Of a stretch of DNA of 52,616 nt, positions 10,564 through 20,276 are shown piece after piece. Under the pieces are notes generated by a model. That model was not told the DNA's origin. It made no database searches and worked only from the letters and a program-made list of their open reading frames with translations. A program made the translations under genes and the position numbers. Origin of the DNA: Extensimonas perlucida (GTDB lineage: Bacteria; Pseudomonadota; Gammaproteobacteria; Burkholderiales; Burkholderiaceae_C); assembly GCF_007655255.1 (NCBI RefSeq), contig NZ_VMYE01000023.1:1-52616 (forward strand). The letters run 5' to 3'. Every line of letters begins with the position of its first letter. Within the stretch, counting starts at the first letter, position 1.

Positions 10564-11526
10564 ATGACCGACCAGAAACCAGAACACAACAGCATCAAGG
10601 AACGGGCGAAGAAGAAGCTCGAACGCGACATGGGGCCGGAGCTGCTGGCCGCCCTCAACGATCCCAAGACCGTTGAAATCATGCTCAACGCGGACGGCAA
10701 GCTCTGGCTCGAACGCCTGGGCGAGCCGATGAAGTGCATCGGCACGCTGCGCGTCGCGCAGGCGCAAGCCATCATCGAAACCATCGCGGGCTACCACGGC
10801 AAGGAAGTCACGCGCTCCAAGCCGATCCTGGAAGGCGAGCTGCCCCTTGATGGCAGTCGCTTCGCCGGCCAGCTCCCGCCGGTTGTGCCCGCACCCACCT
10901 TCGCCATTCGGAAGAAGGCCGTCGCCATCTTCACGCTCGATCAGTACGTCGAACGCGGAATCATGACCGCGCCGCAGCGCGAGGCATTGATTGCAGCGGT
11001 GCGCGCGCACCGGAACATCCTTGTGATCGGCGGCACCGGCTCGGGCAAGACCACGCTGGTGAACGCGATCATCAACGAGATGGTGATTCAAGACCCGACC
11101 GAGCGGGTTTTCATCATCGAGGACACCGGCGAAATCCAGTGCGCCGCCGAGAACTACGTCCAGTACCACACCAGCATCGACGTGAACATGACGGCGCTGC
11201 TGAAAACCACCCTCCGCATGCGCCCCGACCGAATCCTGGTCGGCGAGGTGCGCGGCCCCGAAGCCCTTGATCTGTTGATGGCCTGGAACACCGGGCACGA
11301 AGGAGGTGCTGCAACCCTGCACGCAAACAACGCCAAAGCTGGATTGGATCGGCTCGCCATGCTCATCAGCATGCACCCCGATTCCCCGAAACCCATTGAA
11401 CCGCTTATCGGCGAGGCGGTTCACGTGGTTGTTCATATCGCCCGCGTCGAAGGCTCGCGGCGCATCCAGGAAATCTTGGAGGTTTCCGGGTTCGCCAACG
11501 GCCAGTACATCACCAAAACCCTCTGA
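10564..11526 (+). CDS. trbB: Mating-pair formation ATPase TrbB (VirB11 family)
   Basis: A 320-residue hexameric secretion ATPase of the VirB11/GspE family at the inner face of the membrane. The Walker A motif GGTGSGKT is at residues 156-163, followed by an acidic Asp box (VFIIEDTGE) and the His box (GHEGGAATLHANN). First structural gene of the trb operon. Confidence 0.97.
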   Translation: MTDQKPEHNSIKERAKKKLERDMGPELLAALNDPKTVEIMLNADGKLWLERLGEPMKCIGTLRVAQAQAIIETIAGYHGKEVTRSKPILEGELPLDGSRFAGQLPPVVPAPTFAIRKKAVAIFTLDQYVERGIMTAPQREALIAAVRAHRNILVIGGTGSGKTTLVNAIINEMVIQDPTERVFIIEDTGEIQCAAENYVQYHTSIDVNMTALLKTTLRMRPDRILVGEVRGPEALDLLMAWNTGHEGGAATLHANNAKAGLDRLAMLISMHPDSPKPIEPLIGEAVHVVVHIARVEGSRRIQEILEVSGFANGQYITKTL

Positions 11527-11542
11527 CTAGGAGTTACGACCA

Positions 11543-12007
11543 ATGCAAGCAACCTTCCCGGCATTCCGCCTCAACCGCAACGCCCTGTTCTACATGGGCC
11601 TCTTCGCCCTCCTGGCGTTCTTCCTGCTGGCCCCCCAGCACGCATTCGCCTCCGAGGGCACCGGCGGCTCTCTGCCGTATGAGAGCTGGCTGACCAACCT
11701 CCGCAACTCCGTCACCGGCCCGGTGGCCTTCGCGCTGTCGATCATCGGCATCGTGGTCGCCGGCGGCATCCTGATCTTCGGCGGCGAACTCAACGGCTTC
11801 TTCCGCACGTTGATCTTCATCGTCCTGGTCATGGCCCTGCTGGTCGGCGCGCAGAACATGATGAGCACGTTCTTCGGCCGTGGCGCGGAAATCGCCGCCC
11901 TGACCGATGGCGCGCTGCACCAGGTCAAGGTCGCCGCGCTGGACGTGGCCGGCTTCCCCGGCGAAGCCGTCATGCGCTGGGCCGAGCGCGGCCACATCGC
12001 GGGGTAA
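11543..12007 (+). CDS. trbC: Prepilin TrbC
   Basis: A 154-residue prepilin (VirB2 family). A long N-terminal signal sequence (hydrophobic segment near residues 14-34, ending near HAFASEG) is followed by two hydrophobic helices. In RP4 it is trimmed and circularised by TraF, which is also present (34312-34848). An AGGAG ribosome site precedes the ATG. Confidence 0.94.
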   Translation: MQATFPAFRLNRNALFYMGLFALLAFFLLAPQHAFASEGTGGSLPYESWLTNLRNSVTGPVAFALSIIGIVVAGGILIFGGELNGFFRTLIFIVLVMALLVGAQNMMSTFFGRGAEIAALTDGALHQVKVAALDVAGFPGEAVMRWAERGHIAG

Positions 12008-12010
12008 GTC

Positions 12011-12322
12011 ATGGCTCTGCGCGCGATCCCCATCCGTAGGGCCGGCAACCGAGAAAACCTGTTCATGGGCGGGGATCGTGAGCTGGTGATGTTCTCGGGC
12101 CTGCTGGCCGGCGCGCTGATTTTCAGCGCCCAAGAAGTGAGGGCAACGGTGTTCGGCATCGCCTTGTGGTTCGGCGCGCTCTTCGCGCTGCGCCTCATGG
12201 CGAAGGCCGATCCGAAGCTGCGACACGTGTACCTGCGGCACCGCCGGTACAAGCCGTACTACCCGGCTCGCAGCACGCCCTTCCGTGACAACACGCCGAG
12301 TCAAGGGAAGCAATACAAATGA
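12011..12322 (+). CDS. trbD: Mating-pair formation protein TrbD (VirB3 family)
   Basis: A 103-residue small inner-membrane protein with one or two hydrophobic segments (about residues 27-60), in the VirB3 position between TrbC and TrbE. Its end overlaps the start of trbE by four bases. Confidence 0.94.
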   Translation: MALRAIPIRRAGNRENLFMGGDRELVMFSGLLAGALIFSAQEVRATVFGIALWFGALFALRLMAKADPKLRHVYLRHRRYKPYYPARSTPFRDNTPSQGKQYK

Positions 12323-14877
12323 TCGAAGCAATCGCAATTGCCATTGCTGTGCTCGGTGCGGTTCTGTTGCTCATCCTCTTTGCCCGCATCCGGGCTGTCG
12401 ATGCCGAGCTGAAGCTCAAGAAGCATCGCGCCAAGGATGCCGGCCTGGCCGATCTGCTCAATTACGCCGCCGTGGTCGATGACGGCGTGATCGTGGGCAA
12501 GAACGGCTCCTTTATGGCCGCCTGGCTGTACAAGGGTGATGACAACGCCAGCAGCACCGAGGAACAGCGGGAAATGGTGTCGTTCCGCATCAACCAGGCC
12601 CTGGCGGGCCTGGGGAACGGCTGGATGGTGCATGTCGATGCTGTGCGTCGGCCTGCGCCGAACTACTCGGAGCGGGGCGTGTCATCGTTCCCCGACTCCG
12701 TTTCCTTCGCCATTGACGAGGAACGCCGGCGCTTGTTCGAGGGCCTGGGCGCGATGTTCGAGGGCTACTTTGTCCTGACCGTCACGTGGTTCCCGCCAGT
12801 GCTGGCCCAGCGCAAGTTTGTCGAACTCATGTTCGATGACGATGCGGTGGCTCCCGACCATACGGCGCGCACTACGGGCCTGATTGCGCAGTTCAAGCGC
12901 GAGATCACCAGCCTGGAATCGCGCCTGTCCTCGGCGGTCAAGATGACGCGCCTGCGCGGCCAAAAAGTCGTGTCGGAAGAGGGCAGGGAAGTCACGCACG
13001 ATGACTTCCTGAGCTGGTTGCAGTTCTGCGTGACGGGCCTCCATCACCCGGTCATGCTGCCCAGCAATCCGATGTACCTCGATGCGGTAATCGGCGGGCA
13101 AGAGCTGTGGGGCGGCGTCGTGCCCAAGATCGGGCGCAAGTTCATCCAGGTGGTCGCCATCGAAGGCTTCCCCTTGGAGTCAACGCCTGGGGTGCTCTCG
13201 GCCCTGGCCGAGCTGCCCAGCGAATACCGCTGGTCGAGCCGCTTCATCTTCATGGATCAGCACGAGTCCTTGAAGCACCTGGACAAGTTCCGCAAGAAGT
13301 GGAAGCAGAAGATTCGCGGCTTCTTCGATCAGGTGTTCAACACGAATACCGGCTCGATCAACCAGGACGCGGCCGCGATGGTCGGCGACGCCGAGGCGGC
13401 CATCGCCGAGGTCAACAGCGGCTTGGTGGCGGCCGGCTACTACACCAGCGTAGTCGTGCTGATGGACGAGGATCGGGAGCGCCTGGCGGCCTCCGCGCTC
13501 CTGGTCGAGAAGGCCGTCAACCGCCTGGCCTTCGCGGCCCGTATCGAGACGATCAACACGCTCGATGCGTACCTGGGCAGCTTGCCCGGCCACGGCGTCG
13601 AGAACGTGCGCCGGCCGCTCATCAACACGATGAACCTGGCCGACCTGCTGCCGACAAGCTCGATCTGGACGGGCAGCGCCACGGCTCCGTGCCCGATGTA
13701 CCCGCCGCTGTCGCCGGCGCTCATGCACTGCGTGACGGTGGGCGCTACGCCGTTCCGCCTGAACCTGCACGTGCGCGACCTGGGCCACACCTTCATGTTC
13801 GGCCCGACCGGCGCAGGCAAATCGACGCACCTGGGCATCATCGCCGCGCAGCTCCGTCGCTACGCCGGCATGTCGATCTACGCCTTCGACAAGGGCATGT
13901 CGATGTACCCACTCGCGGCCGGCATCCGCGCGGCCACGAAGGGCAAGAGCGGCCTGCATTTCACGGTGGCCGCCGACGATGACCGCCTGGCGTTCTGCCC
14001 GCTCCAGTTCCTCGAAACGAAGGGGGATAGGGCCTGGGCGATGGAGTGGATCGACACCATCCTGGCGTTGAACGGCGTCAACACCACGCCGGCGCAGCGC
14101 AACGAGATCGGCAACGCGATCATGAGCATGCACGCCAGCGGCGCGCGCACGCTCTCCGAGTTCTCGGTGACGATTCAGGACGAGGCGATCCGCGAGGCCA
14201 TCAAGCAGTACACGGTGGACGGCTCGATGGGCCACCTGCTCGACGCCGAAGAGGACGGCCTGTCGCTGTCCGACTTCACGGTGTTCGAGATCGAAGAGCT
14301 GATGAACCTGGGCGAGAAGTTCGCGCTGCCGGTGCTGCTCTACCTGTTCCGCCGCATCGAGCGCGCACTGAAAGGCCAGCCCTCCGTCATCATCCTGGAC
14401 GAAGCCTGGTTGATGCTGGGCCACCCCGCGTTCCGCGCCAAGATCAGGGAATGGCTCAAGGTGCTGCGCAAGGCCAACTGCCTTGTGCTGATGGCGACGC
14501 AAAGCCTCTCCGACGCGGCCAACTCGGGCATCTTGGACGTGATCGTGGAATCGACCGCGACCAAGATTTTCCTGCCTAACGTCTACGCCAGGGATGAGGA
14601 CACATCGGCGCTCTATCGCCGTATGGGCCTCAACGCGCGTCAGATCGAAATCCTGGCGACTGCCATTCCGAAGCGTCAGTACTACTACGTCTCGGAGAAC
14701 GGCCGCCGTCTCTATGACCTTGCCCTGGGGCCGATGGCCCTGGCCTTCGTCGGTGCGTCCGACAAGGAATCGGTCGCCACCATCAAGAGCCTCGAAGCCA
14801 AGTTCGGCCACGAATGGGTGCATGAGTGGCTGGCCGGCCGTGGGCTGAATCTCAACGACTACCTGGAGGCCGCATGA
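12319..14877 (+). CDS. trbE: Mating-pair formation ATPase TrbE (VirB4 family)
   Basis: An 852-residue VirB4-type ATPase that powers pilus assembly. An N-terminal membrane segment covers about residues 3-27. Walker A GPTGAGKST starts near residue 495. Walker B SVIILDEAWLML is near residue 690. It overlaps trbD and trbF starts, as expected for a tightly coupled operon. Confidence 0.97.
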   Translation: MIEAIAIAIAVLGAVLLLILFARIRAVDAELKLKKHRAKDAGLADLLNYAAVVDDGVIVGKNGSFMAAWLYKGDDNASSTEEQREMVSFRINQALAGLGNGWMVHVDAVRRPAPNYSERGVSSFPDSVSFAIDEERRRLFEGLGAMFEGYFVLTVTWFPPVLAQRKFVELMFDDDAVAPDHTARTTGLIAQFKREITSLESRLSSAVKMTRLRGQKVVSEEGREVTHDDFLSWLQFCVTGLHHPVMLPSNPMYLDAVIGGQELWGGVVPKIGRKFIQVVAIEGFPLESTPGVLSALAELPSEYRWSSRFIFMDQHESLKHLDKFRKKWKQKIRGFFDQVFNTNTGSINQDAAAMVGDAEAAIAEVNSGLVAAGYYTSVVVLMDEDRERLAASALLVEKAVNRLAFAARIETINTLDAYLGSLPGHGVENVRRPLINTMNLADLLPTSSIWTGSATAPCPMYPPLSPALMHCVTVGATPFRLNLHVRDLGHTFMFGPTGAGKSTHLGIIAAQLRRYAGMSIYAFDKGMSMYPLAAGIRAATKGKSGLHFTVAADDDRLAFCPLQFLETKGDRAWAMEWIDTILALNGVNTTPAQRNEIGNAIMSMHASGARTLSEFSVTIQDEAIREAIKQYTVDGSMGHLLDAEEDGLSLSDFTVFEIEELMNLGEKFALPVLLYLFRRIERALKGQPSVIILDEAWLMLGHPAFRAKIREWLKVLRKANCLVLMATQSLSDAANSGILDVIVESTATKIFLPNVYARDEDTSALYRRMGLNARQIEILATAIPKRQYYYVSENGRRLYDLALGPMALAFVGASDKESVATIKSLEAKFGHEWVHEWLAGRGLNLNDYLEAA

Positions 14878-15656
14878 GCATCGCCGACACCCTCAAGGGC
14901 TTGATCTTCAAGAAGCCCGCCAACTCCGCCGAGCCGCGCGATCCGCGCCGCTCGAAGGAACCGCTCGCCGGCGGCCGCCGTGCGGGCGAGGCCGAGAACC
15001 CCTACCTGGCCGCGCGCCGCACCTGGAACGATCACGTGGGCGGCGTCGTCTCGCAGCGCCAAACCTGGCAGGTGATCGGCATCCTGTCGCTGTTGATCGC
15101 GCTGGCCGGCGTGGGTGGCGTGATCCACATCGGCAGCCAGTCGAAGTTCATCCCCTACGTGGTCGAGGTGGACAAGCTGGGCCAGACGGTGGCCGCCGGC
15201 CCGGTGCAGGCCGCAGGGAAGGCCGATCCGCGTGTCATCCACGCCGCCGTTGCGGACTGGATGAGCTGCGCGCGCATGGTGTCGCCTGACGTGGCCTTGC
15301 AGCGCAAGTGCGTGTTCAAGGCGTACTCGATGCTCGCCCCCAACGATCCGGCGACGCCAAAGATGAACGAGTGGTTGAACGGCACGCCCGATTCCAGCCC
15401 GTTCAAGCGCGCCGAGAAGGAAATGGTCAGCGTCGAGATCAAGACCGTCATCCCGCAAACGCCCGACACCTGGCAAGTCGAGTGGGTGGAAACCACGCGC
15501 GACCGCCAAGGCACGCTGAAAGGTCAGCCCGTCACCTGGCGCGCGCTCGTGACTACCTACATCGCCGAGGTCACGCCCAACACCACCGATGAGCAACTGC
15601 GGAACAACCCGTTGAGCATCTACGTGCGTGATTACTCCTGGTCCCGCATCCAATGA
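14874..15656 (+). CDS. trbF: Mating-pair formation protein TrbF (VirB8 family)
   Basis: A 260-residue bitopic inner-membrane protein. A cytoplasmic N-terminus is followed by one membrane helix (about residues 63-85) and a periplasmic NTF2-like VirB8 domain. The start at MSIADTLKG overlaps the trbE stop by ATGA. Confidence 0.95.
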   Translation: MSIADTLKGLIFKKPANSAEPRDPRRSKEPLAGGRRAGEAENPYLAARRTWNDHVGGVVSQRQTWQVIGILSLLIALAGVGGVIHIGSQSKFIPYVVEVDKLGQTVAAGPVQAAGKADPRVIHAAVADWMSCARMVSPDVALQRKCVFKAYSMLAPNDPATPKMNEWLNGTPDSSPFKRAEKEMVSVEIKTVIPQTPDTWQVEWVETTRDRQGTLKGQPVTWRALVTTYIAEVTPNTTDEQLRNNPLSIYVRDYSWSRIQ

Positions 15657-15673
15657 ATTCGAGGTCATCCACC

Positions 15674-16573
15674 ATGAAGAAAACCCTCTCCGCTTTGATC
15701 GTGGGCGCTGCTGTGGCGGTGCCCTCCCTGGCTCTGGCCGCCCCTGGCGACGACATTGCCGACAAGTATTTCAACAAGACCAACCCGACGCTGACCGCTC
15801 AAGAGCGCGCGGCGCTCGCCATCGCCAAACGGTGGGAAGCGGGGTCGGCGACGGGCATCAAGCCGGTGGCCGGCTCGGGCGGTGCCATCAAGTTCGTGTA
15901 CGGCGCGCAGCAGCCGAGCATCGTTTGCGCGGTGCTCCAGGTGTGCGACGTGGCCTTGCAGCCCGGCGAACAAGTGAACTCGATCAACCTGGGCGACACG
16001 GCCAGGTGGACGGTGGAACCGGCCATCACCGGCAGCGGCGCGACCGAGGTTCAGCACCTCATCATCAAGCCGATGGACGTGGGCCTCGAAACCAGCCTGG
16101 TTGTGACCACGAACCGCCGCAGCTACCACTTCCGCCTGCGCTCGCATCGCACCGAGTACATGCCGCAAGTCTCGTTCACGTACCCCGAGGAAGCGCAAGC
16201 CAAGTGGGACGCGATCCAGCGCCGCGAGAAGCAGGAACGCACCGACAACACCCTGCCGGCGACGGGCGAGTACCTGGGCGATCTCTCGTTCGACTATGAG
16301 CTGTCCGGGTCGGCGAGCTGGAAGCCTGTGCGCGTCTACAACGATGGCCGCAAGACCATCATCGAAATGCCCGGCACGATGCAGCAGACCGAAGCGCCGA
16401 CGCTCCTGGTCGTGCGCAAAGAGGGCGGCTTGTTCACCGACGACGAAACGGTGCTGGTCAATTACCGCGTGCAGGGCAATCGCTACATCGTGGACACGGT
16501 GTTTGACCGCGCGATCCTGATTGCCGGTGTTGGCAGTAGCCAAGACCGCGTGACCATCAGCCGGAGGAAGTGA
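15674..16573 (+). CDS. trbG: Mating-pair formation protein TrbG (VirB9 family)
   Basis: A 299-residue periplasmic protein with a clear signal peptide (MKKTLSALIVGAAVAVPSLA). It is the VirB9-type part of the outer-membrane core complex with TrbH and TrbI. The start is placed at MKKTLS, preceded by GAGGTCATC, rather than seven codons earlier. Confidence 0.95.
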   Translation: MKKTLSALIVGAAVAVPSLALAAPGDDIADKYFNKTNPTLTAQERAALAIAKRWEAGSATGIKPVAGSGGAIKFVYGAQQPSIVCAVLQVCDVALQPGEQVNSINLGDTARWTVEPAITGSGATEVQHLIIKPMDVGLETSLVVTTNRRSYHFRLRSHRTEYMPQVSFTYPEEAQAKWDAIQRREKQERTDNTLPATGEYLGDLSFDYELSGSASWKPVRVYNDGRKTIIEMPGTMQQTEAPTLLVVRKEGGLFTDDETVLVNYRVQGNRYIVDTVFDRAILIAGVGSSQDRVTISRRK

Positions 16574-16575
16574 CC

Positions 16576-17064
16576 ATGCGCAAGATCGTCTCTCTCGCGC
16601 TGCTCGCCCTCGCCCTGGGCCTCGGCGGCTGCGCAACCACCAGCCAGTACGGCAACTTCGTCCAGTCGGCCGCGCTCGATCAGCAGAAGCTCGCCACCGA
16701 CGCGGTGCAGCAGCTCGCCACGCTGTACGCGCCGGCGCGCACGCGCCTGGAGCTGCAACAGCCGACGCCCGATCCGTTCGGCCAGGCGCTCGTCAAGTCG
16801 CTGCGCGACAAGGGCTATGCCCTCCTGGAGTACGCCCCGGCCGGCGCTTCCACGCAGGCCCCGGCCTCGGCGGCATCGCAGGCGAGCGCACCGGCCACCA
16901 CGGCCGCGTCGGGCGGCCTGCCGTTGCGCTACGTGCTCGACCAGGCTGGCGACTCGAACCTGTACCGCCTGACCTTGATGGTCGGCAATCAATCCATCAC
17001 CCGCCCTTACCTGGCGCAAAACGGCACGTTCGCGCCGGCCGGGTACTGGGTGCGCAAGGAGTGA
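16576..17064 (+). CDS. trbH: Mating-pair formation lipoprotein TrbH
   Basis: A 162-residue putative outer-membrane lipoprotein. The hydrophobic N-terminus ends in a lipobox-like LGLGGC with the lipidated Cys at position 19. An Ala-rich linker lies near residues 95-118. It takes the VirB7-like place in the core complex. The start lies two bases after the trbG stop. Confidence 0.93.
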   Translation: MRKIVSLALLALALGLGGCATTSQYGNFVQSAALDQQKLATDAVQQLATLYAPARTRLELQQPTPDPFGQALVKSLRDKGYALLEYAPAGASTQAPASAASQASAPATTAASGGLPLRYVLDQAGDSNLYRLTLMVGNQSITRPYLAQNGTFAPAGYWVRKE

Positions 17065-17068
17065 CGCC

Positions 17069-18490
17069 ATGACAGAAAACGCCGATCAGATGGCACCTGA
17101 CGCTTCGCCTGGCGAAGTGTCCAAGAAGGCGGGCGTCCGTCGCGTCAACAACATGCCCATGTACATCCTCGGCGGCGTCCTGCTGTCGTTCGTGCTGGTC
17201 ATGGCCCTGGTCGCGGCGGATCGCGCGGCCAAGCAGAACGCGCCGGCGGACGGCCCCAAGGAGAAGGCCGGCAACACGTCGATGTTCGCCAAGGAGATCG
17301 CAGGCGACAAGACCGGCGGCTTGATCGAGCCGGCAAGCCCGCTCAAGGTGCCCGACATGCCGACCGGCCCGGCGTCGGCTCCGCTGGAGATCGCGCGGCC
17401 GTCCAACCCGGACGCGCCGCCGGCCCCGCCGGCCAACCCCGGCAACCCGGGCCAGCCGGTGAACGACGACGAGGCCCAGCGCATCCGCATGGCGAAGATG
17501 CAGATGTTCGGCGAAGCCGTGAAGGCCAAGACCACCGTGCGCGTGGATGCCCCGCGTAGCAACGGCTCCGCGCCGGGTGGCCCGAGCACCTACACCGGCA
17601 CGCCGCAGACGCGCGATGAAATGCTGAACCGCATCGCAGCGGTGCAGCAGCAAATCGACGCGCAGCGCAGCAACGATCCGACCGCCGCCTATCAAGCACG
17701 CCTGGCGCAGATTCGCGGCATGGGCGTCGGTGGTGGCGGCGCGGCTCCGGCCGCCGGCGGCATGGGCGCGGGCGGTGCGCCGCAGCTCCTGCAAACCTCG
17801 ACCAGCGGCGGCGGGCGCAACAGCATGGCGCAGTTCGGCCAAGGTGGGCAGGGCGACCGCTGGAAGCTGGATTCGCAGCCGGAAGCGCCGCGCACACCGT
17901 TCGAGCTGCGCGCGGGCTTCGTCGTGCCGGCCACGCTCATTTCGGGCATCAACTCCGATCTGCCGGGCCAAATCATGGCCCAGGTCGCGCAGGACGTGTA
18001 CGACACACCGACCGGCAAGCACCTGTTGATCCCGCAGGGATCGCGCCTCGTCGGCTCGTATTCGAGCGACGTGGCCTACGGCCAAGCGCGCGTGCTGGTT
18101 GCGTGGCAACGCATCGTGTTCCCCGATGGCAAGGCGATGGACATTGGCGCGATGCCAGGCGCGGACAGCGCGGGATACGCGGGCTTCCACGACCAGGTGA
18201 ACAACCACTATGTGCGCCTGTTCGGCTCGGCCTTCCTCATGTCCGGCGTGACAGCAGGCATCACCTACAGCCAACGCCAGAACCAGGCCACAAACACCTA
18301 TGGCGCACCGAGCGCCAGCAGTGCCCTAAGCGAAGCCCTCGGCCAGCAGCTCGGCCAGGTTACGGCGCAACTCATCGCCAAGAACCTGAGCATTTCGCCG
18401 ACGCTGGAAATTCGGCCGGGGTATCGCTTCAACGTCGTGGTCACGAAGGACATGACGTTTTCCAAGCCGTACCGTTCCTTCGATTACTAA
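17069..18490 (+). CDS. trbI: Mating-pair formation protein TrbI (VirB10 family)
   Basis: A 473-residue VirB10-type protein spanning both membranes. A short cytoplasmic N-terminus precedes a membrane helix (about residues 28-50). A long Pro/Gly/Ala-rich periplasmic linker follows. The C-terminal beta-barrel domain (from about residue 270) ends in the conserved RPGYRFNVVVTKDMTF. This is the last complete trb gene in the window. Confidence 0.96.
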   Translation: MTENADQMAPDASPGEVSKKAGVRRVNNMPMYILGGVLLSFVLVMALVAADRAAKQNAPADGPKEKAGNTSMFAKEIAGDKTGGLIEPASPLKVPDMPTGPASAPLEIARPSNPDAPPAPPANPGNPGQPVNDDEAQRIRMAKMQMFGEAVKAKTTVRVDAPRSNGSAPGGPSTYTGTPQTRDEMLNRIAAVQQQIDAQRSNDPTAAYQARLAQIRGMGVGGGGAAPAAGGMGAGGAPQLLQTSTSGGGRNSMAQFGQGGQGDRWKLDSQPEAPRTPFELRAGFVVPATLISGINSDLPGQIMAQVAQDVYDTPTGKHLLIPQGSRLVGSYSSDVAYGQARVLVAWQRIVFPDGKAMDIGAMPGADSAGYAGFHDQVNNHYVRLFGSAFLMSGVTAGITYSQRQNQATNTYGAPSASSALSEALGQQLGQVTAQLIAKNLSISPTLEIRPGYRFNVVVTKDMTFSKPYRSFDY

Positions 18491-18510
18491 CGCCATAGGA
18501 GAAAAGCACC

Positions 18511-18600
18511 ATGAAGCCGAAGTTTTTAGCCGCTAAATTGGCCCTCGTCATTGCTGTTTCGAGCACGCTGGCTGTCGTTTTCAGAAGACGGCTGCACTGA
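18511..18600 (+). pseudogene. trbJ: trbJ, only the signal-peptide codons left
   Basis: The first about 20 codons of trbJ (MKPKFLAAKLALVIAVSSTL) follow trbI with an AGGAG site. The Tn402-type IRi interrupts the gene at 18573, and the frame then ends within IRi at 18600. TrbJ is a VirB5-type protein needed for mating-pair formation and for entry exclusion functions with TrbK. The remaining peptide is just a signal-sequence stub. Confidence 0.92.
18525..18537. promoter_or_regulatory. KorB operator inside the start of trbJ
   Basis: Perfect TTTAGCCGCTAAA overlapping codons 5 to 9 of trbJ. A KorB site at this spot is standard in IncP-1 plasmids. Confidence 0.92.
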
Positions 18601-18619
18601 ACGTCAGAAGCCGACTGCA
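18573..18619 (+). repeat. IRi end of the Tn402-type transposon with inner TniA repeat
   Basis: The outer 25-bp repeat (18573-18597) starts TGTCGTTTTCAG. A second 19-bp repeat of the same kind (CGTCAGAAGCCGACTGCAC, 18601-18619) follows, as expected for TniA binding sites. The region 18620-18774 up to the intI1 stop is the usual integron 5' conserved segment and holds no gene. Confidence 0.92.
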
Positions 18620-18774
18620 CTATAGCAGCGGAGGGGTTGGATCCATCAGGCAACGACGGGCTGCTGCCGGCCATCAGCGGACGCAGGGAGGACTTTCCGC
18701 AACCGGCCGTTCGATGCGGCACCGATGGCCTTCGCGCAGGGGTAGTGAATCCGCCAGGATTGACTTGCGCTGCC

Positions 18775-19705
18775 CTACCTCTCACTAGTGAGGGGCGGCA
18801 GCGCATCAAGCGGTGAGCGCACTCCGGCACCGCCAACTTTCAGCACATGCGTGTAAATCATCGTCGTAGAGACGTCGGAATGGCCGAGCAGATCCTGCAC
18901 GGTTCGAATGTCGTAACCGCTGCGGAGCAAGGCCGTCGCGAACGAGTGGCGGAGGGTGTGCGGTGTGGCGGGCTTCGTGATGCCTGCTTGTTCTACGGCA
19001 CGTTTGAAGGCGCGCTGAAAGGTCTGGTCATACATGTGATGGCGACGCACGACACCGCTCCGTGGATCGGTCGAATGCGTGTGCTGCGCAAAAACCCAGA
19101 ACCACGGCCAGGAATGCCCGGCGCGCGGATACTTCCGCTCAAGGGCGTCGGGAAGCGCAACGCCGCTGCGGCCCTCGGCCTGGTCCTTCAGCCACCATGC
19201 CCGTGCACGCGACAGCTGCTCGCGCAGGCTGGGTGCCAAGCTCTCGGGTAACATCAAGGCCCGATCCTTGGAGCCCTTGCCCTCCCGCACGATGATCGTG
19301 CCGTGATCGAAATCCAGATCCTTGACCCGCAGTTGCAAACCCTCACTGATCCGCATGCCCGTTCCATACAGAAGCTGGGCGAACAAACGATGCTCGCCTT
19401 CCAGAAAACCGAGGATGCGAACCACTTCATCCGGGGTCAGCACCACCGGCAAGCGCCGCGACGGCCGAGGTCTTCCGATCTCCTGAAGCCAGGGCAGATC
19501 CGTGCACAGCACCTTGCCGTAGAAGAACAGCAAGGCCGCCAATGCCTGACGATGCGTGGAGACCGAAACCTTGCGCTCGTTCGCCAGCCAGGACAGAAAT
19601 GCCTCGACTTCGCTGCTGCCCAAGGTTGCCGGGTGACGCACACCGTGGAAACGGATGAAGGCACGAACCCAGTGGACATAAGCCTGTTCGGTTCGTAAGC
19701 TGTAA
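18775..19705 (-). pseudogene. intI1: Class 1 integron integrase IntI1, main part, split by an IS
   Basis: Codons 29 to 337 of the tyrosine recombinase IntI1. The catalytic residues remain: the His and Arg of [11 protein letters not shown] and the nucleophile in MIYTHV. The IS at 19706 separates them from codons 1-29 (21369-21455). A product from an internal GTG/ATG would lack about the first 49 residues of the core-binding domain and should be inactive. Cassette movement then needs an integrase from elsewhere. Confidence 0.95.
19673..19701 (+). promoter_or_regulatory. Integron cassette promoter Pc (weak variant PcW)
   Basis: -35 TGGACA (19673-19678), 17-bp spacer, -10 TAAGCT (19696-19701), inside the intI1 coding region and firing rightward. 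The box combination is that of PcW. The IS begins four bases past the -10, so transcripts from Pc first enter the IS and can reach the cassette only after about 1.66 kb. Confidence 0.93.
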
Positions 19706-19778
19706 CCCCCTCTGTCAGGATAGATGTCGCGTCACTTGAATCACTTTAATCCATCCGGGGGCGGAGCAAAGACGCGCA

Positions 19779-20276
19779 GTGAATCAGTACCCAGCAGAAC
19801 GCAAGGAAGCCATTCTTCGGCAAATGATGCCACCGGAGAACAGGCCGGTATCGGCCCTGGCGAAGGAGAGCGGCATCTCGGAACAGACACTTTATACTTG
19901 GCGACGAAATCTACAGTCTCAGGGAGTGCCGGTGCCGGGAAATGGAAAGAATGCGGTCGTGTGGTCGTCGGCCGACAAGTTTGGCGTGGTGCTGGAAACG
20001 GCACACATGAACGAGGCGGAACTGGCTCAATACTGTCGTGGCAAAGGCTTGTTCGTCGAGCAGGTTGCCGAATGGCGCGAGGCCTGCCAGCAGGCCAATG
20101 AAGCGCCGGCCGAGCGCAACCGCGAGCTGCGCGAGCAAAGCAAAAGTGACCGCAAAGAAATCAAGCAGTTGAAGAAGGATTTGCAGCGCAAAGAGAAGGC
20201 ACTGGCAGAAGCAGCGGCGCTGATCATTCTCAGAAAAAAAGCCCAGGCGATCTGGGGGGAGCCCGAGGACGATTGA
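19779..20276 (+). CDS. IS3-family transposase OrfA
   Basis: A 165-residue DNA-binding part of an IS3-family transposase. The helix-turn-helix covers LAKESGISEQTLYTWRRNL (about residues 28-46). A coiled-coil, Lys/Glu-rich C-terminus (about residues 115-150) serves multimerisation. Near the 3' end is an A7 run (20234-20240) in the correct register for -1 slippage into orfB. It is downstream of Pc in the same direction, so the integron promoter may drive it. Confidence 0.9.
   Translation: MNQYPAERKEAILRQMMPPENRPVSALAKESGISEQTLYTWRRNLQSQGVPVPGNGKNAVVWSSADKFGVVLETAHMNEAELAQYCRGKGLFVEQVAEWREACQQANEAPAERNRELREQSKSDRKEIKQLKKDLQRKEKALAEAAALIILRKKAQAIWGEPEDD
20234..20240 (+). promoter_or_regulatory. 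Probable -1 programmed frameshift site
   Basis: A7 read as AGA AAA AAA in the orfA frame. Slipping back one base continues without a stop into orfB, 33 bases before its TTG codon at 20273. This is the usual way IS3 elements make the OrfAB transposase. Confidence 0.8.

Noticed and set aside
11534..12337. Minus-strand frame opposite trbC-trbD
   Set aside because: Antisense to two genes with clear Mpf identity and spacing.
13180..14823. A 547-codon minus-strand frame opposite trbE
   Set aside because: Shadow of trbE; no ribosome site and His/Arg-rich translation.
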